A stretch of 52,026 bases of DNA from Clostridiales bacterium (GTDB taxonomy: Bacteria > Bacillota > Clostridia > Oscillospirales > Oscillospiraceae): assembly GCA_019420945.1 (NCBI GenBank), contig JAHZGF010000028.1, forward strand, positions 1 through 52,026. Reading direction: 5' to 3'. Numbering within the stretch: the stretch's first letter is position 1; the number at the start of each line of letters is the position of its first letter. Position numbers and translations under genes: made by a program. The notes under the pieces were generated by a model. It worked only from the letters and a program-made list of their open reading frames with translations. It searched no databases and was not told the origin of the DNA. Shown one piece after another: positions 1-6,164 of this stretch.

Positions 1-1806
1 AGCAACCAGTATATCACCCTGCTGCTGCGGACTCAGGTAGTAAGCCAGGATGTGGCCGGCAACGCCACCACCCTCAGCTGGTCCCTCCACGTCATCAAGT
101 CCAGCGCATCCACCTCCGCCACCTGGGGCAACTGCTCCTATGGCGTTACTATCAACGGTAATGCCTACAGTGGCTCAAACCAGGTTAGTGTCAGTCCTGG
201 AGGGGATGTGACGGTGCTGTCTGGTACTACCGTTATCCCTCACAATACGGATGGTACCAAAACGGTCAATCTGAGCGCCTCTATCAGCGGCAAGATTGTA
301 GGCAGTCTTTCTGCCTCGGAGACGCTGGCCACAATCCAACGCACTTCCAGTTTTGCGTCGATACCCACGCTTACACTTGGATCCCCTGGCACAATCACTA
401 TCAAAAAAAGCGATTCTAGTTTCCGGCATAGAATTACTTACTGGTTCGGATCTGCAAAGGGTAATTGCGATACCGCCCAGTGGACTGGCACCTCTCTGAC
501 CTGGACTCCTCCTTTAAGCCTGGCGGAGCAGATCCCCAATGCTGCCGGAGGCGTCGGCACATTGATCCTCTATACCTATGACGCCAGCGGCAGACAGATC
601 GGCACGGTAAATGCCGCATGCACCATACAGCTGCCTGCAAGTATGGTGCCGTCGATCAGCTCGGTGGCCGCCGCCGAGGCCACCAGTGGGCTGGCGGCCA
701 AGTTTGGCGCCTATGTGCAGGGCAAGTCCATCCTCAAGGTGACTGCATCCGCTGCAGGCACCTATGGAAGCACCATCAGGAGCTGTACCATCAGTGTTGA
801 TGGCAAAACATACGCTGGCACTGATATCACCACCAGCGTAATCACCGGATCAGGCACATTGTCCATTACGGCCTCTGTAACCGACTCCCGGGGACGCACC
901 GCCAGCAAGTCCATCACCATCAGTGTGCAGCCTTACGCCAAGCCGGCTATTACGGCACTCAGTGTCTGGCGATGTACCGCCGACGGGGCAGCAGATGACA
1001 GTGGGGACTACGTTGGCATTACCTATGCCTATACGATCGCCAGTGTCAACAGTAAAAACGACGCCTCGGCCAAGATGGAGTACAAGCGGAGCACGGCCAC
1101 CTCCTGGTCCAGCCTGCTGACCAACGGTGCCTATGCCGTCAGCACTACCGTATACCCGGCTCAGGAACTGCTGTCTGACTATCAGTGGGATATCCGCCTG
1201 ACCGTATCAGACTACTTTGGCAGTACCGAGATGACGGCCACGCTACCGTCGGCGGCTGTGATCTTAGATGTGAAAGCAGATGGTACTGGCATCGCATTTG
1301 GCGGGTCGGCAGAGTTCTCCCATTGTGTAAATTTTTTTTGGGATCCGTTGTTCAAGGGGAGTTCGATGTCCGCGCCACCCATCTACTATAAGGCCGGGAA
1401 AATCTGGGCGGCCCGGGACGGGTCTGATCCCATTGCTGGCATCGGGTTGGCCACCATTGTGATTACCGGCAGAAGTGCAAGGATTGATTTTTCTGTTCGC
1501 ATCACCACCGCCGGCACCAATCAGATGTGGGATCACGGTATACTGTCCAGCCTGCTGTCGGAGTCCGGAGCGCCGTATATCACGCCTGTCGCAGCCGTAT
1601 TCCCCTGTACAATCACCACTGCAGATGATGGGGGAATCAATACAGCCTTGACGGGATATGCCGGAGGAATGGTGGGAGTGCCGGAAAAAGGCGAATGGAC
1701 GTTTGGCCGAATCTACACGGAAGAGGGCGACTTCGGCGGCTGGGAGGCCAGCGCCGTCCCCGCCGGAGTGCGGATCATGGGCACCGTCTATGGCACGGTG
1801 GATTAA
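1..1806 (+). CDS. Phage tail-associated protein, DUF859 family (5' partial)
   Basis: The reading frame is open from the first base, so the start lies upstream of the window; a GTG at 52 is probably internal. About 601 codons are visible. The early part has the beta-rich, Ser/Thr/Gly-rich pattern of DUF859 siphovirus proteins (YITLLLRTQV, WSLHVIKSSAS, VIPHNTDGTKTV, GSLSASETLATIQRT), which is usually followed by Ig-like repeats and a distal receptor-binding or baseplate part. Further strand-turn repeats with SISVDGKTY- and ITASVTDSRGRTASK-like segments fit tandem Ig-like domains. Position just before the lysis genes supports a role at the tail tip or in host recognition. The family assignment rests on recognised sequence style and context; the exact function is unknown. 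Confidence 0.7.
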   Translation, partial: SNQYITLLLRTQVVSQDVAGNATTLSWSLHVIKSSASTSATWGNCSYGVTINGNAYSGSNQVSVSPGGDVTVLSGTTVIPHNTDGTKTVNLSASISGKIVGSLSASETLATIQRTSSFASIPTLTLGSPGTITIKKSDSSFRHRITYWFGSAKGNCDTAQWTGTSLTWTPPLSLAEQIPNAAGGVGTLILYTYDASGRQIGTVNAACTIQLPASMVPSISSVAAAEATSGLAAKFGAYVQGKSILKVTASAAGTYGSTIRSCTISVDGKTYAGTDITTSVITGSGTLSITASVTDSRGRTASKSITISVQPYAKPAITALSVWRCTADGAADDSGDYVGITYAYTIASVNSKNDASAKMEYKRSTATSWSSLLTNGAYAVSTTVYPAQELLSDYQWDIRLTVSDYFGSTEMTATLPSAAVILDVKADGTGIAFGGSAEFSHCVNFFWDPLFKGSSMSAPPIYYKAGKIWAARDGSDPIAGIGLATIVITGRSARIDFSVRITTAGTNQMWDHGILSSLLSESGAPYITPVAAVFPCTITTADDGGINTALTGYAGGMVGVPEKGEWTFGRIYTEEGDFGGWEASAVPAGVRIMGTVYGTVD

Positions 1807-1819
1807 AGGAGAGTTATGT

Positions 1820-2035
1820 ATGAACAGCAAGATTACCGACCTGATTGTATGCCTTACCAAAGCAATCTCTGACAGCGGGCTGCCCCCCTGTGTGGTGGGG
1901 CTGGTACTGGACAAGCTCCGCAGCCAGGTGGAGACGCTGGAGGCCAAGGCCATCCTGGCCGAACGAAAAGCGCAGGAGGAAGCAAAGGGGAAAGCTGCCG
2001 CTGAATCGGCGGACCTGCAGGAAGGCCAGGTGTGA
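1820..2035 (+). CDS. Small phage protein with C-terminal coiled coil (71 aa)
   Basis: The start is the ATG at 1820, with an AAGGAG-type site seven to nine bases upstream; an ATG at 1816 is in another frame. The protein has a hydrophobic N-terminal half (MNSKITDLIVCLTKA, LPPCVVGLVLDKL) and a charged Ala/Glu/Lys-rich tail (residues ~31-68) predicted to form a coiled coil. It lies 13 bases after the tail protein and overlaps the next gene by four bases (GTGTGA). Small proteins of this kind are common between tail and holin genes of Clostridia phages. I do not recognise a named family. Confidence 0.6.
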   Translation: MNSKITDLIVCLTKAISDSGLPPCVVGLVLDKLRSQVETLEAKAILAERKAQEEAKGKAAAESADLQEGQV

Positions 2036-2352
2036 CCGCTTTGGATACCACTATTTCCCGTGCAGAGCACGAAGAATTCCGTCGGCGTCTGGAAGAGGAA
2101 AACAAGCGTCAGGACCGCCGCATTGAACTGCTGGAGGGAAGCATGGCACAAATCGGCTCCATTGCCATCTCCGTTGAAAAACTGGCCCATAGTGTTCAGC
2201 AGATGTGTGCTGAGCAAGAGCGCCAGGGGAAGCGCCTGGAGACATTGGAGGGCCGTGACGGAGAGATGTGGCGTAAGGTCGTCGGATATGTTGCCACCGC
2301 CGCCATCGGCATTCTGATGGGTTATCTGGCTTCCAATCTTGGACTGACATAA
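2032..2352 (+). CDS. XhlA-like phage membrane protein (106 aa)
   Basis: It starts with GTG inside the stop of the previous gene. Residues ~8-75 are highly charged and heptad-like (RAEHEEFRRRLEEENKRQ, RQGKRLETLEGR). A single membrane segment follows near the C-terminus (VVGYVATAAIGILMGYLASN). This layout, a cytoplasmic coiled coil plus a C-terminal anchor directly upstream of a holin and an amidase, matches the haemolysin XhlA family, which takes part in host lysis together with a holin in Bacillus phages. The architecture is seen directly. The family name comes from architecture and position, and membership was not tested by a search. Confidence 0.72.
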   Translation: MTALDTTISRAEHEEFRRRLEEENKRQDRRIELLEGSMAQIGSIAISVEKLAHSVQQMCAEQERQGKRLETLEGRDGEMWRKVVGYVATAAIGILMGYLASNLGLT

Positions 2353-2364
2353 AAGGAGTTACTT

Positions 2365-2619
2365 ATGAGAATCAACTGGAAATTGCGATTTCAGAACAAA
2401 GCAAGCCTGACCGCCATCATTCTGGCCATGATTGCCCTGGTCTATCAGGTGTTGGGCTTTTGCGGCGTTACTCCTGGTATCAGCGAGAACCAGGCCATTG
2501 AGGTGGCCGGAATGGTCATCAATTTGCTCTGCCTGCTGGGCATTGTGGTGGACCCCACCACCGATGGCGTCAGCGACAGCACCCAGGCGCTGGATTACAG
2601 CGTCCCGAAAAAGGAGTGA
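2365..2619 (+). CDS. Phage holin, phi-LC3 type (84 aa)
   Basis: The short protein begins MRINWKLRFQNKASLTAI and has two hydrophobic segments (residues ~14-33 and ~46-62, the latter VAGMVINLLCLLGIVVDPTT), then a polar tail LDYSVPKKE. The INWKLRFQNK start and the GIVVDPTTDG turn are the hallmarks of phi-LC3/phage_holin_1 proteins. Holins oligomerise in the membrane and let the endolysin reach the wall. A ribosome site (AAAGGAG) lies just before the ATG, and the stop is followed seven bases later by the endolysin start. Confidence 0.88.
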   Translation: MRINWKLRFQNKASLTAIILAMIALVYQVLGFCGVTPGISENQAIEVAGMVINLLCLLGIVVDPTTDGVSDSTQALDYSVPKKE

Positions 2620-2625
2620 TGACAT

Positions 2626-3744
2626 ATGAATCTTCAGCAGCATTTTCTGACCAGCAACGACTGTTACAAGTCCGGACGGCAGATCACTCCTGCCGGCATT
2701 GTGGTTCATGATACCGCCACCAATCAGCGGAAGGTGTCCGCCTATCTCACCAGCTGGAACAAGTCCGGTGTGGAAAAATGCGTCCATGCCTTCATCGGCA
2801 CCCTGCCCGACGGCAGCTTCGGTGTAGCCCAGACCTTGCCCTGGAGCATGCGCTGCTGGGGCTGCGGTTCCGGCAGCAAGGGCAGCTACAACAACACCCA
2901 TATTCAGTTTGAGATCTGCCAGGATGACCGGAGCGACCAGGCCTGGTTTGAGCAGTGCTATGCTCAGGCGGTGGAGCTGTGCGCCGATCTGTGCCGCACC
3001 TACGGCCTCAGCGTTGACACCATCGTAGATCATTCCGAGGCCCACGCCCGGGGCTATGCCAGCAACCACGCCGACACCACCGACTGGTTCCCGATTTACG
3101 GCAAGAGCATGGACACCTTCCGGGCCGACGTGCGGACGGTTATGAGCGGCGGCACCGTGTCCGGCGGCACCGGCTCCCCCCTCTACCGGGTCCGCAAGAG
3201 CTGGGACGATGCGTCCTCCCAGCTGGGGGCCTTCTCCGTGCTGGAGAACGCCAAGGCGCTGGCGGACGCCAACCCCGGTTACAGCGTCTTTGACGCCACC
3301 GGTGCGGCGGTATACACCCCCGGCGGGGCAGCTCCCGCCCCTGACCCCGAACCCGATACCGCCCCCGCCCAGTTCCAGCGCTGGCTCAACTCCGGTTACT
3401 CCGCCGGTCTGACGGTGGACGGACTTTGGGGCCCCAAGACCCGGAAGGCCGCCACTGCGGCGCTTCAGGCGGAGCTCAACGGCCAGTTCTCCAAGGGGCT
3501 TGCCGTGGACGGCATCTGGGGCAGCAAGACCTGTGCCGCCTGCGTCAACGTCAAGCAGGGGGCCCGGGGCAACCTCACCCGGATTATTCAGGGTGTTCTC
3601 TCCTGCCGGGGCTATGACCCCAAGGGCTTTGACGGCATCTTCGGCTCCGGCTGTGCCGCCGCCGTGAAATCCTTCCAGCGATCCAAGGGCCTCAGTGCCG
3701 ACGGTATCGTGGGCAAGAACACCTGGGAGCGGCTGCTGGGCTGA
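2626..3744 (+). CDS. Endolysin: N-acetylmuramoyl-L-alanine amidase with peptidoglycan-binding repeats
   Basis: Residues ~15-165 form an amidase_2/PGRP fold. The zinc ligand region VVHDTA is near residue 28, the substrate-groove segment follows (CWGCGSGSKGSYNNTHIQFEIC), and a second metal/catalytic region DHSEAH sits near residue 137. A Pro-rich linker (~residues 225-245) leads to two peptidoglycan-binding_1 repeats, seen as GLTVDGLWGPKT and GLSADGIVGKNTW with a central GLAVDGIWGSKT copy. No signal peptide is present, as expected for holin-dependent export. The AAAGGAG that overlaps the holin stop is nine bases before the ATG. This is the last gene of the prophage late operon and is followed by a terminator. 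Confidence 0.93.
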   Translation: MNLQQHFLTSNDCYKSGRQITPAGIVVHDTATNQRKVSAYLTSWNKSGVEKCVHAFIGTLPDGSFGVAQTLPWSMRCWGCGSGSKGSYNNTHIQFEICQDDRSDQAWFEQCYAQAVELCADLCRTYGLSVDTIVDHSEAHARGYASNHADTTDWFPIYGKSMDTFRADVRTVMSGGTVSGGTGSPLYRVRKSWDDASSQLGAFSVLENAKALADANPGYSVFDATGAAVYTPGGAAPAPDPEPDTAPAQFQRWLNSGYSAGLTVDGLWGPKTRKAATAALQAELNGQFSKGLAVDGIWGSKTCAACVNVKQGARGNLTRIIQGVLSCRGYDPKGFDGIFGSGCAAAVKSFQRSKGLSADGIVGKNTWERLLG

Positions 3745-3760
3745 TCCATTAAAAACAATT

Positions 3761-3792
3761 CCCCCTCCGGCTTCGGCTGGAGGGGGATTTTT
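3761..3792 (+). terminator. Terminator of the prophage lysis operon
   Basis: An 11-bp GC-rich stem (3761-3771 with 3776-3786, one G-U pair) is closed by a TTCG tetraloop and followed by ATTTTT. Confidence 0.93.
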
Positions 3793-3795
3793 GTC

Positions 3796-3817
3796 GTGTG
3801 CATTTTGTGTGCATTTT
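3796..3817. repeat. Perfect tandem 11-base repeat GTGTGCATTTT
   Basis: GTGTGCATTTT occurs at 3796-3806 and again at 3807-3817, directly after the prophage terminator. Short direct repeats at a prophage end often serve as integrase arm-type or excisionase sites. That role is inferred. Confidence 0.6.
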
Positions 3818-3898
3818 TTGAAAAATTACACTATTAAATAAAGTATGGCGGTATTTAAAACAACATCACAGAAAACGCCGCAAAGCATTGGAAATACA

Positions 3899-3933
3899 AT
3901 AAAAACCCCGAAACCGTTGTGGCTCCGGGGTTT
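3899..3933 (-). terminator. Terminator of tRNA-Leu(GAG)
   Basis: On the minus strand a 13-bp imperfect stem (AAACCCCG arms, plus strand 3903-3910 and 3926-3933) is followed by a run of five U. It sits eight bases after the tRNA CCA end. Confidence 0.85.
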
Positions 3934-3940
3934 GCCAATC

Positions 3941-4027
3941 TGGTGCGGATGACGGGACTCGAACCCGTACGCGCATTCACGCACAAGCACCTCAAGCTTG
4001 CCAGTCTACCAATTCCAGCACATCCGC
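3941..4027 (-). tRNA. tRNA-Leu (anticodon GAG)
   Basis: 87-nt class II tRNA with a long variable arm. The acceptor strands GCGGATG/CATCCGC pair perfectly, and CCA is encoded (3941-3943). The anticodon stem CAAGC/GCTTG encloses loop TTGAGGT, giving anticodon GAG. The T-arm GGGTTCGAGTCCC is canonical. It is driven by the consensus promoter at 4043-4071. Its 3' end faces the prophage, so it is a candidate integration target. Confidence 0.95.
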
Positions 4028-4042
4028 AAATCAGCACTAATT

Positions 4043-4071
4043 ATTATAGTTTGGTGTATCAGATTTGTCAA
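4043..4071 (-). promoter_or_regulatory. Consensus sigma-A promoter of tRNA-Leu(GAG)
   Basis: On the minus strand TTGACA (4071-4066), a 17-base spacer and TATAAT (4048-4043) match the consensus perfectly. The tRNA starts about 15 bases downstream. Confidence 0.9.
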
Positions 4072-4128
4072 CTGTTTTTTCTTCTCTCGCCCTTGAAAAA
4101 ACTTTTTGGCTTTTCCCGAAGAAAAGTG

Positions 4129-4157
4129 TTGACTTCGGGGGGAAGCCGTGGTATAGT
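4129..4157 (+). promoter_or_regulatory. Promoter of tRNA-Leu(CAG) copy 1
   Basis: TTGACT (4129-4134), a 17-base spacer and TATAGT (4152-4157), about 48 bases upstream of the tRNA. Confidence 0.8.
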
Positions 4158-4172
4158 ATCACTTGCGCCGAA

Positions 4173-4191
4173 CGAGGAACGAAATTCCTCG
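4173..4191 (+). repeat. Leader hairpin upstream of tRNA-Leu(CAG) copy 1
   Basis: CGAGGAA, loop CGAAA, TTCCTCG form a 7-bp hairpin ending 13 bases before the tRNA. The same hairpin stands at the same distance before copy 2, with the sequence GACACCAT following both. The 5' leader was probably duplicated with the tRNA and may mark a processing site. Confidence 0.7.
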
Positions 4192-4204
4192 ACACCATCT
4201 TGAT

Positions 4205-4291
4205 GCACGAGTGGTGGAATTGGTAGACTCGCTGGCTTCAGGTGCCAGTGCTCGCAAGGGCGTGCGGGTTCGACTCCCGCCTCGTGCACCA
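4205..4291 (+). tRNA. tRNA-Leu (anticodon CAG), copy 1
   Basis: 87-nt class II tRNA. The acceptor GCACGAG pairs with CTCGTGC, and CCA is encoded. The anticodon stem CTGGC/GCCAG encloses loop TTCAGGT, giving CAG. It has a long variable arm and a canonical T-arm. It is identical to the copy at 4494-4580. Confidence 0.96.
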
Positions 4292-4293
4292 CC

Positions 4294-4324
4294 AAGAGGA
4301 CACGCTGATGCGTGTCCTCTTTTC
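4294..4324 (+). terminator. Terminator of tRNA-Leu(CAG) copy 1
   Basis: A 12-bp stem AAGAGGACACGC/GCGTGTCCTCTT with TGAT loop, followed by a short T run. It starts three bases after the CCA end. Confidence 0.88.
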
Positions 4325-4391
4325 ATTTCTATATCCGACTACTCCCCTTCAACCTCATTCAATCTTTCTCTGAATTTTTCTTTTTTCCCTC

Positions 4392-4420
4392 TTGACGAAT
4401 CGTGTTCAACCTGCTATCAT
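4392..4420 (+). promoter_or_regulatory. Promoter of tRNA-Leu(CAG) copy 2
   Basis: TTGACG (4392-4397), a 17-base spacer and TATCAT (4415-4420). The -35 context CCCTTGACGAATCG and the GCTATCAT -10 region recur in the pyrB promoter at 4708-4736. Confidence 0.82.
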
Positions 4421-4461
4421 AGTGCGGTAAGGCTCAGTGAAACAACATCACAGGCCTCCAA

Positions 4462-4480
4462 CGAGGAGTGAAATTCCTCG
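4462..4480 (+). repeat. Leader hairpin upstream of tRNA-Leu(CAG) copy 2
   Basis: CGAGGAG, loop TGAAA, TTCCTCG, 13 bases before the tRNA. Compared with copy 1, one A-U pair became a G-U pair, so the stem is preserved despite substitution. Confidence 0.7.
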
Positions 4481-4493
4481 ACACCATTTTGAC

Positions 4494-4580
4494 GCACGAG
4501 TGGTGGAATTGGTAGACTCGCTGGCTTCAGGTGCCAGTGCTCGCAAGGGCGTGCGGGTTCGACTCCCGCCTCGTGCACCA
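4494..4580 (+). tRNA. tRNA-Leu (anticodon CAG), copy 2
   Basis: Identical over all 87 bases to the copy at 4205-4291, including the encoded CCA. It has its own promoter, leader hairpin and terminator, so it is an independent transcription unit and not part of a polycistronic tRNA operon. Tandem duplication is the simplest explanation. Confidence 0.96.
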
Positions 4581-4582
4581 CG

Positions 4583-4616
4583 GAAAGACACGCTGTAAAG
4601 CGTGTCTTTCTTTTTT
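4583..4616 (+). terminator. Terminator of tRNA-Leu(CAG) copy 2
   Basis: An 11-bp stem GAAAGACACGC/GCGTGTCTTTC (4583-4593, 4600-4610) is followed by six T. Confidence 0.92.
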
Positions 4617-4630
4617 ATCTCAGACCTGCT

Positions 4631-4665
4631 GCGGCCTCCCCACAAAGGGAGGCCGCTTCTGTTTT
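4631..4665 (+). terminator. Second terminator between the tRNA and pyrB
   Basis: A perfect 10-bp stem GCGGCCTCCC/GGGAGGCCGC (4631-4640, 4647-4656) is followed by TTCTGTTTTT. It insulates pyrB from tRNA transcription. Confidence 0.85.
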
Positions 4666-4707
4666 TCCCCATAAAAAAACTTTAAAGAACTTTTTTCTTC
4701 TCCCCCC

Positions 4708-4736
4708 TTGACGAATCGGATTCCGTTTGCTATCAT
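4708..4736 (+). promoter_or_regulatory. Promoter of pyrBI
   Basis: TTGACG (4708-4713), a 17-base spacer and TATCAT (4731-4736). The transcript leader would be only about 25 bases, leaving no room for a PyrR-type attenuator. Confidence 0.82.
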
Positions 4737-4768
4737 TCATCAGAATGCGTTAGAAAGGAGCCATGCAA

Positions 4769-5686
4769 ATGAGACACCTGATCAACATCACGGACCTCTC
4801 CACCCAGGAGATCGACGAACTGATCTCTGTGGCTGAGGACATCATTGCCCAGCCGGAGAAATACCAAGAGGTATGCCGGCACAAGAAATTGGCCACCCTG
4901 TTCTTCGAACCTTCTACTCGGACCCGGCTTTCCTTTGAGGCTGCCATGCTGAGCCTTGGCGGCAGTGTGCTGGGCTTCTCCGAGGCCAGCAGCAGTTCTG
5001 CTGCCAAGGGCGAGACGGTCAGCGACACGGTGCGCACTGTGTGCTGCTATGCTGACATTATCGCTATGCGTCACCCCAAGGAGGGCGCTCCCTATGCCGC
5101 CAGCCGTCGGGCTGACAAACCCATCATCAATGCCGGTGACGGTGGTCACAACCACCCCACCCAGACCCTCACTGACCTGCTCACCATTCACCGGGAGCGT
5201 GGCAGCCTGGACAACTTCACCATCGGCTTCTGCGGCGATCTGAAGTTTGGCCGTACCGTCCACTCTCTGGTCAGCGCTCTGGCCCGTTATCAGGGCATCA
5301 AGTTCGTGTTCATCTCTCCCGAGGAGCTGAAGCTGCCCCGGTACCTGATTGAAAACACTCTGGAGAAAGACAACCTCCCCTACGAGGAGACCACCAGCCT
5401 GGAGGACGCCATGCCCCAGCTGGACTTCCTGTATATGACCCGGGTTCAGCGGGAGCGGTTCTTCAACGAAGCGGATTATATCCGTCTGAAGGACACCTAT
5501 ATCCTGGATCCCGAAAAGCTGAAGAGTGCCAAGCCCGATATGGCCATTCTTCACCCGCTGCCTCGTGTCAACGAGATTACGGTGGACGTGGACGACGATC
5601 CCCGGGCCCGCTACTTCCAGCAGGCCGCTAACGGTAAGTTCATCCGCATGGCCCTCATCATGAAGCTGTTGGGCCTGCAGGCGTAA
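4769..5686 (+). CDS. pyrB: Aspartate carbamoyltransferase catalytic subunit
   Basis: It joins carbamoyl phosphate and aspartate to form N-carbamoylaspartate, the committed step of pyrimidine synthesis, in the cytoplasm. Signature motifs are the carbamoyl-phosphate loop FFEPSTRTRLSFE (~residues 48-60), the KGETVSDT loop, MRHPKEGAP, and HNHPTQTLTDLLTI near the aspartate site. At 305 aa the length is normal for the family. The ATG at 4769 is preferred over 4763, because the AGGAG at 4756-4760 is eight bases from the former and only two from the latter. pyrI follows 16 bases downstream, so the enzyme is expected to be the regulated E. coli-type holoenzyme. Confidence 0.97.
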   Translation: MRHLINITDLSTQEIDELISVAEDIIAQPEKYQEVCRHKKLATLFFEPSTRTRLSFEAAMLSLGGSVLGFSEASSSSAAKGETVSDTVRTVCCYADIIAMRHPKEGAPYAASRRADKPIINAGDGGHNHPTQTLTDLLTIHRERGSLDNFTIGFCGDLKFGRTVHSLVSALARYQGIKFVFISPEELKLPRYLIENTLEKDNLPYEETTSLEDAMPQLDFLYMTRVQRERFFNEADYIRLKDTYILDPEKLKSAKPDMAILHPLPRVNEITVDVDDDPRARYFQQAANGKFIRMALIMKLLGLQA

Positions 5687-5702
5687 GTGGGGAGGTTTTG
5701 CT

Positions 5703-6122
5703 ATGAATATCGACAGCATTCACAACGGTTACGTGTTAGACCACATCAAGGCCGGCGCCAGCATGGAGATTTATCGTCTGCTGGGCCTGGACAAGCTGGA
5801 CTGCTCTGTGGCCATCATCAAGAACGCCAAGAGCACCAAGCTGGGCCGGAAGGACATCATCAAGATCGATGAGCTCATTGATCTTGATCTGGACGTGCTG
5901 GGCTATGTGGATCCGGATATCACTGTTTCCATCATCAAGGACGGTGTCCGGGTGGAAAAGAAGCATCCCGCTCTGCCCAAGAAGCTGGTCAACGTGCTCC
6001 GGTGCAAGAATCCCCGCTGCATCACCACTGCCGAGTCCCAGCTCCCCTCTGAGTTCCTGCTGACCAACTCCGAGAAGCGCACCTATTGCTGTGCTTACTG
6101 CGAAACCGAGTATCACAGATAA
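5703..6122 (+). CDS. pyrI: Aspartate carbamoyltransferase regulatory subunit
   Basis: This 139-residue protein binds nucleotide effectors and tethers the catalytic trimers. An N-terminal allosteric domain (~residues 1-95, with GYVLDHIKAG and the KLGRKDIIKI strand) is followed by a zinc domain with four cysteines in two pairs (CKNPRC and CAYC, ~residues 103-136). It lies directly behind pyrB with its own GGGGAGG ribosome site and shares its terminator region with the convergent methionine operon. Together with PyrB it should give CTP/ATP-responsive control of the pathway, which fits the absence of an RNA attenuator upstream. Confidence 0.96.
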   Translation: MNIDSIHNGYVLDHIKAGASMEIYRLLGLDKLDCSVAIIKNAKSTKLGRKDIIKIDELIDLDLDVLGYVDPDITVSIIKDGVRVEKKHPALPKKLVNVLRCKNPRCITTAESQLPSEFLLTNSEKRTYCCAYCETEYHR

Positions 6123-6124
6123 TC

Positions 6125-6160
6125 AAAAGCCGCCGCGTTTTCTAACGCGGCGGCTTTTTT
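6125..6160. terminator. Bidirectional terminator between pyrBI and the methionine operon
   Basis: A 14-bp stem with arms AAAGCCGCCGCGTT/AACGCGGCGGCTTT and a four-base loop has A and T runs outside the arms, so it can terminate both convergent operons. Confidence 0.93.
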
Positions 6161-6164
6161 GCGC

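Larger units (their letters stand above)
1..3817 (+). mobile_element. Right (lysis-module) end of a prophage, cut by the window edge
   Basis: Five consecutive plus-strand genes have the order typical of the end of a siphovirus late operon: a tail-associated DUF859 protein, a small coiled-coil protein, an XhlA-like membrane protein, a holin and an endolysin. They are closely spaced or overlapping and end at a strong terminator. After that come a tandem 11-base repeat and then a tRNA-Leu gene whose 3' end faces the phage genes. No integrase, terminase or capsid gene is visible, so either the rest lies upstream of the window or this is a remnant. The right boundary is inferred; the attachment core is not proven. 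Confidence 0.75.

Noticed and set aside
4737..4768. PyrR-type attenuator before pyrB
   Set aside because: The leader is too short and has no terminator/antiterminator pair.
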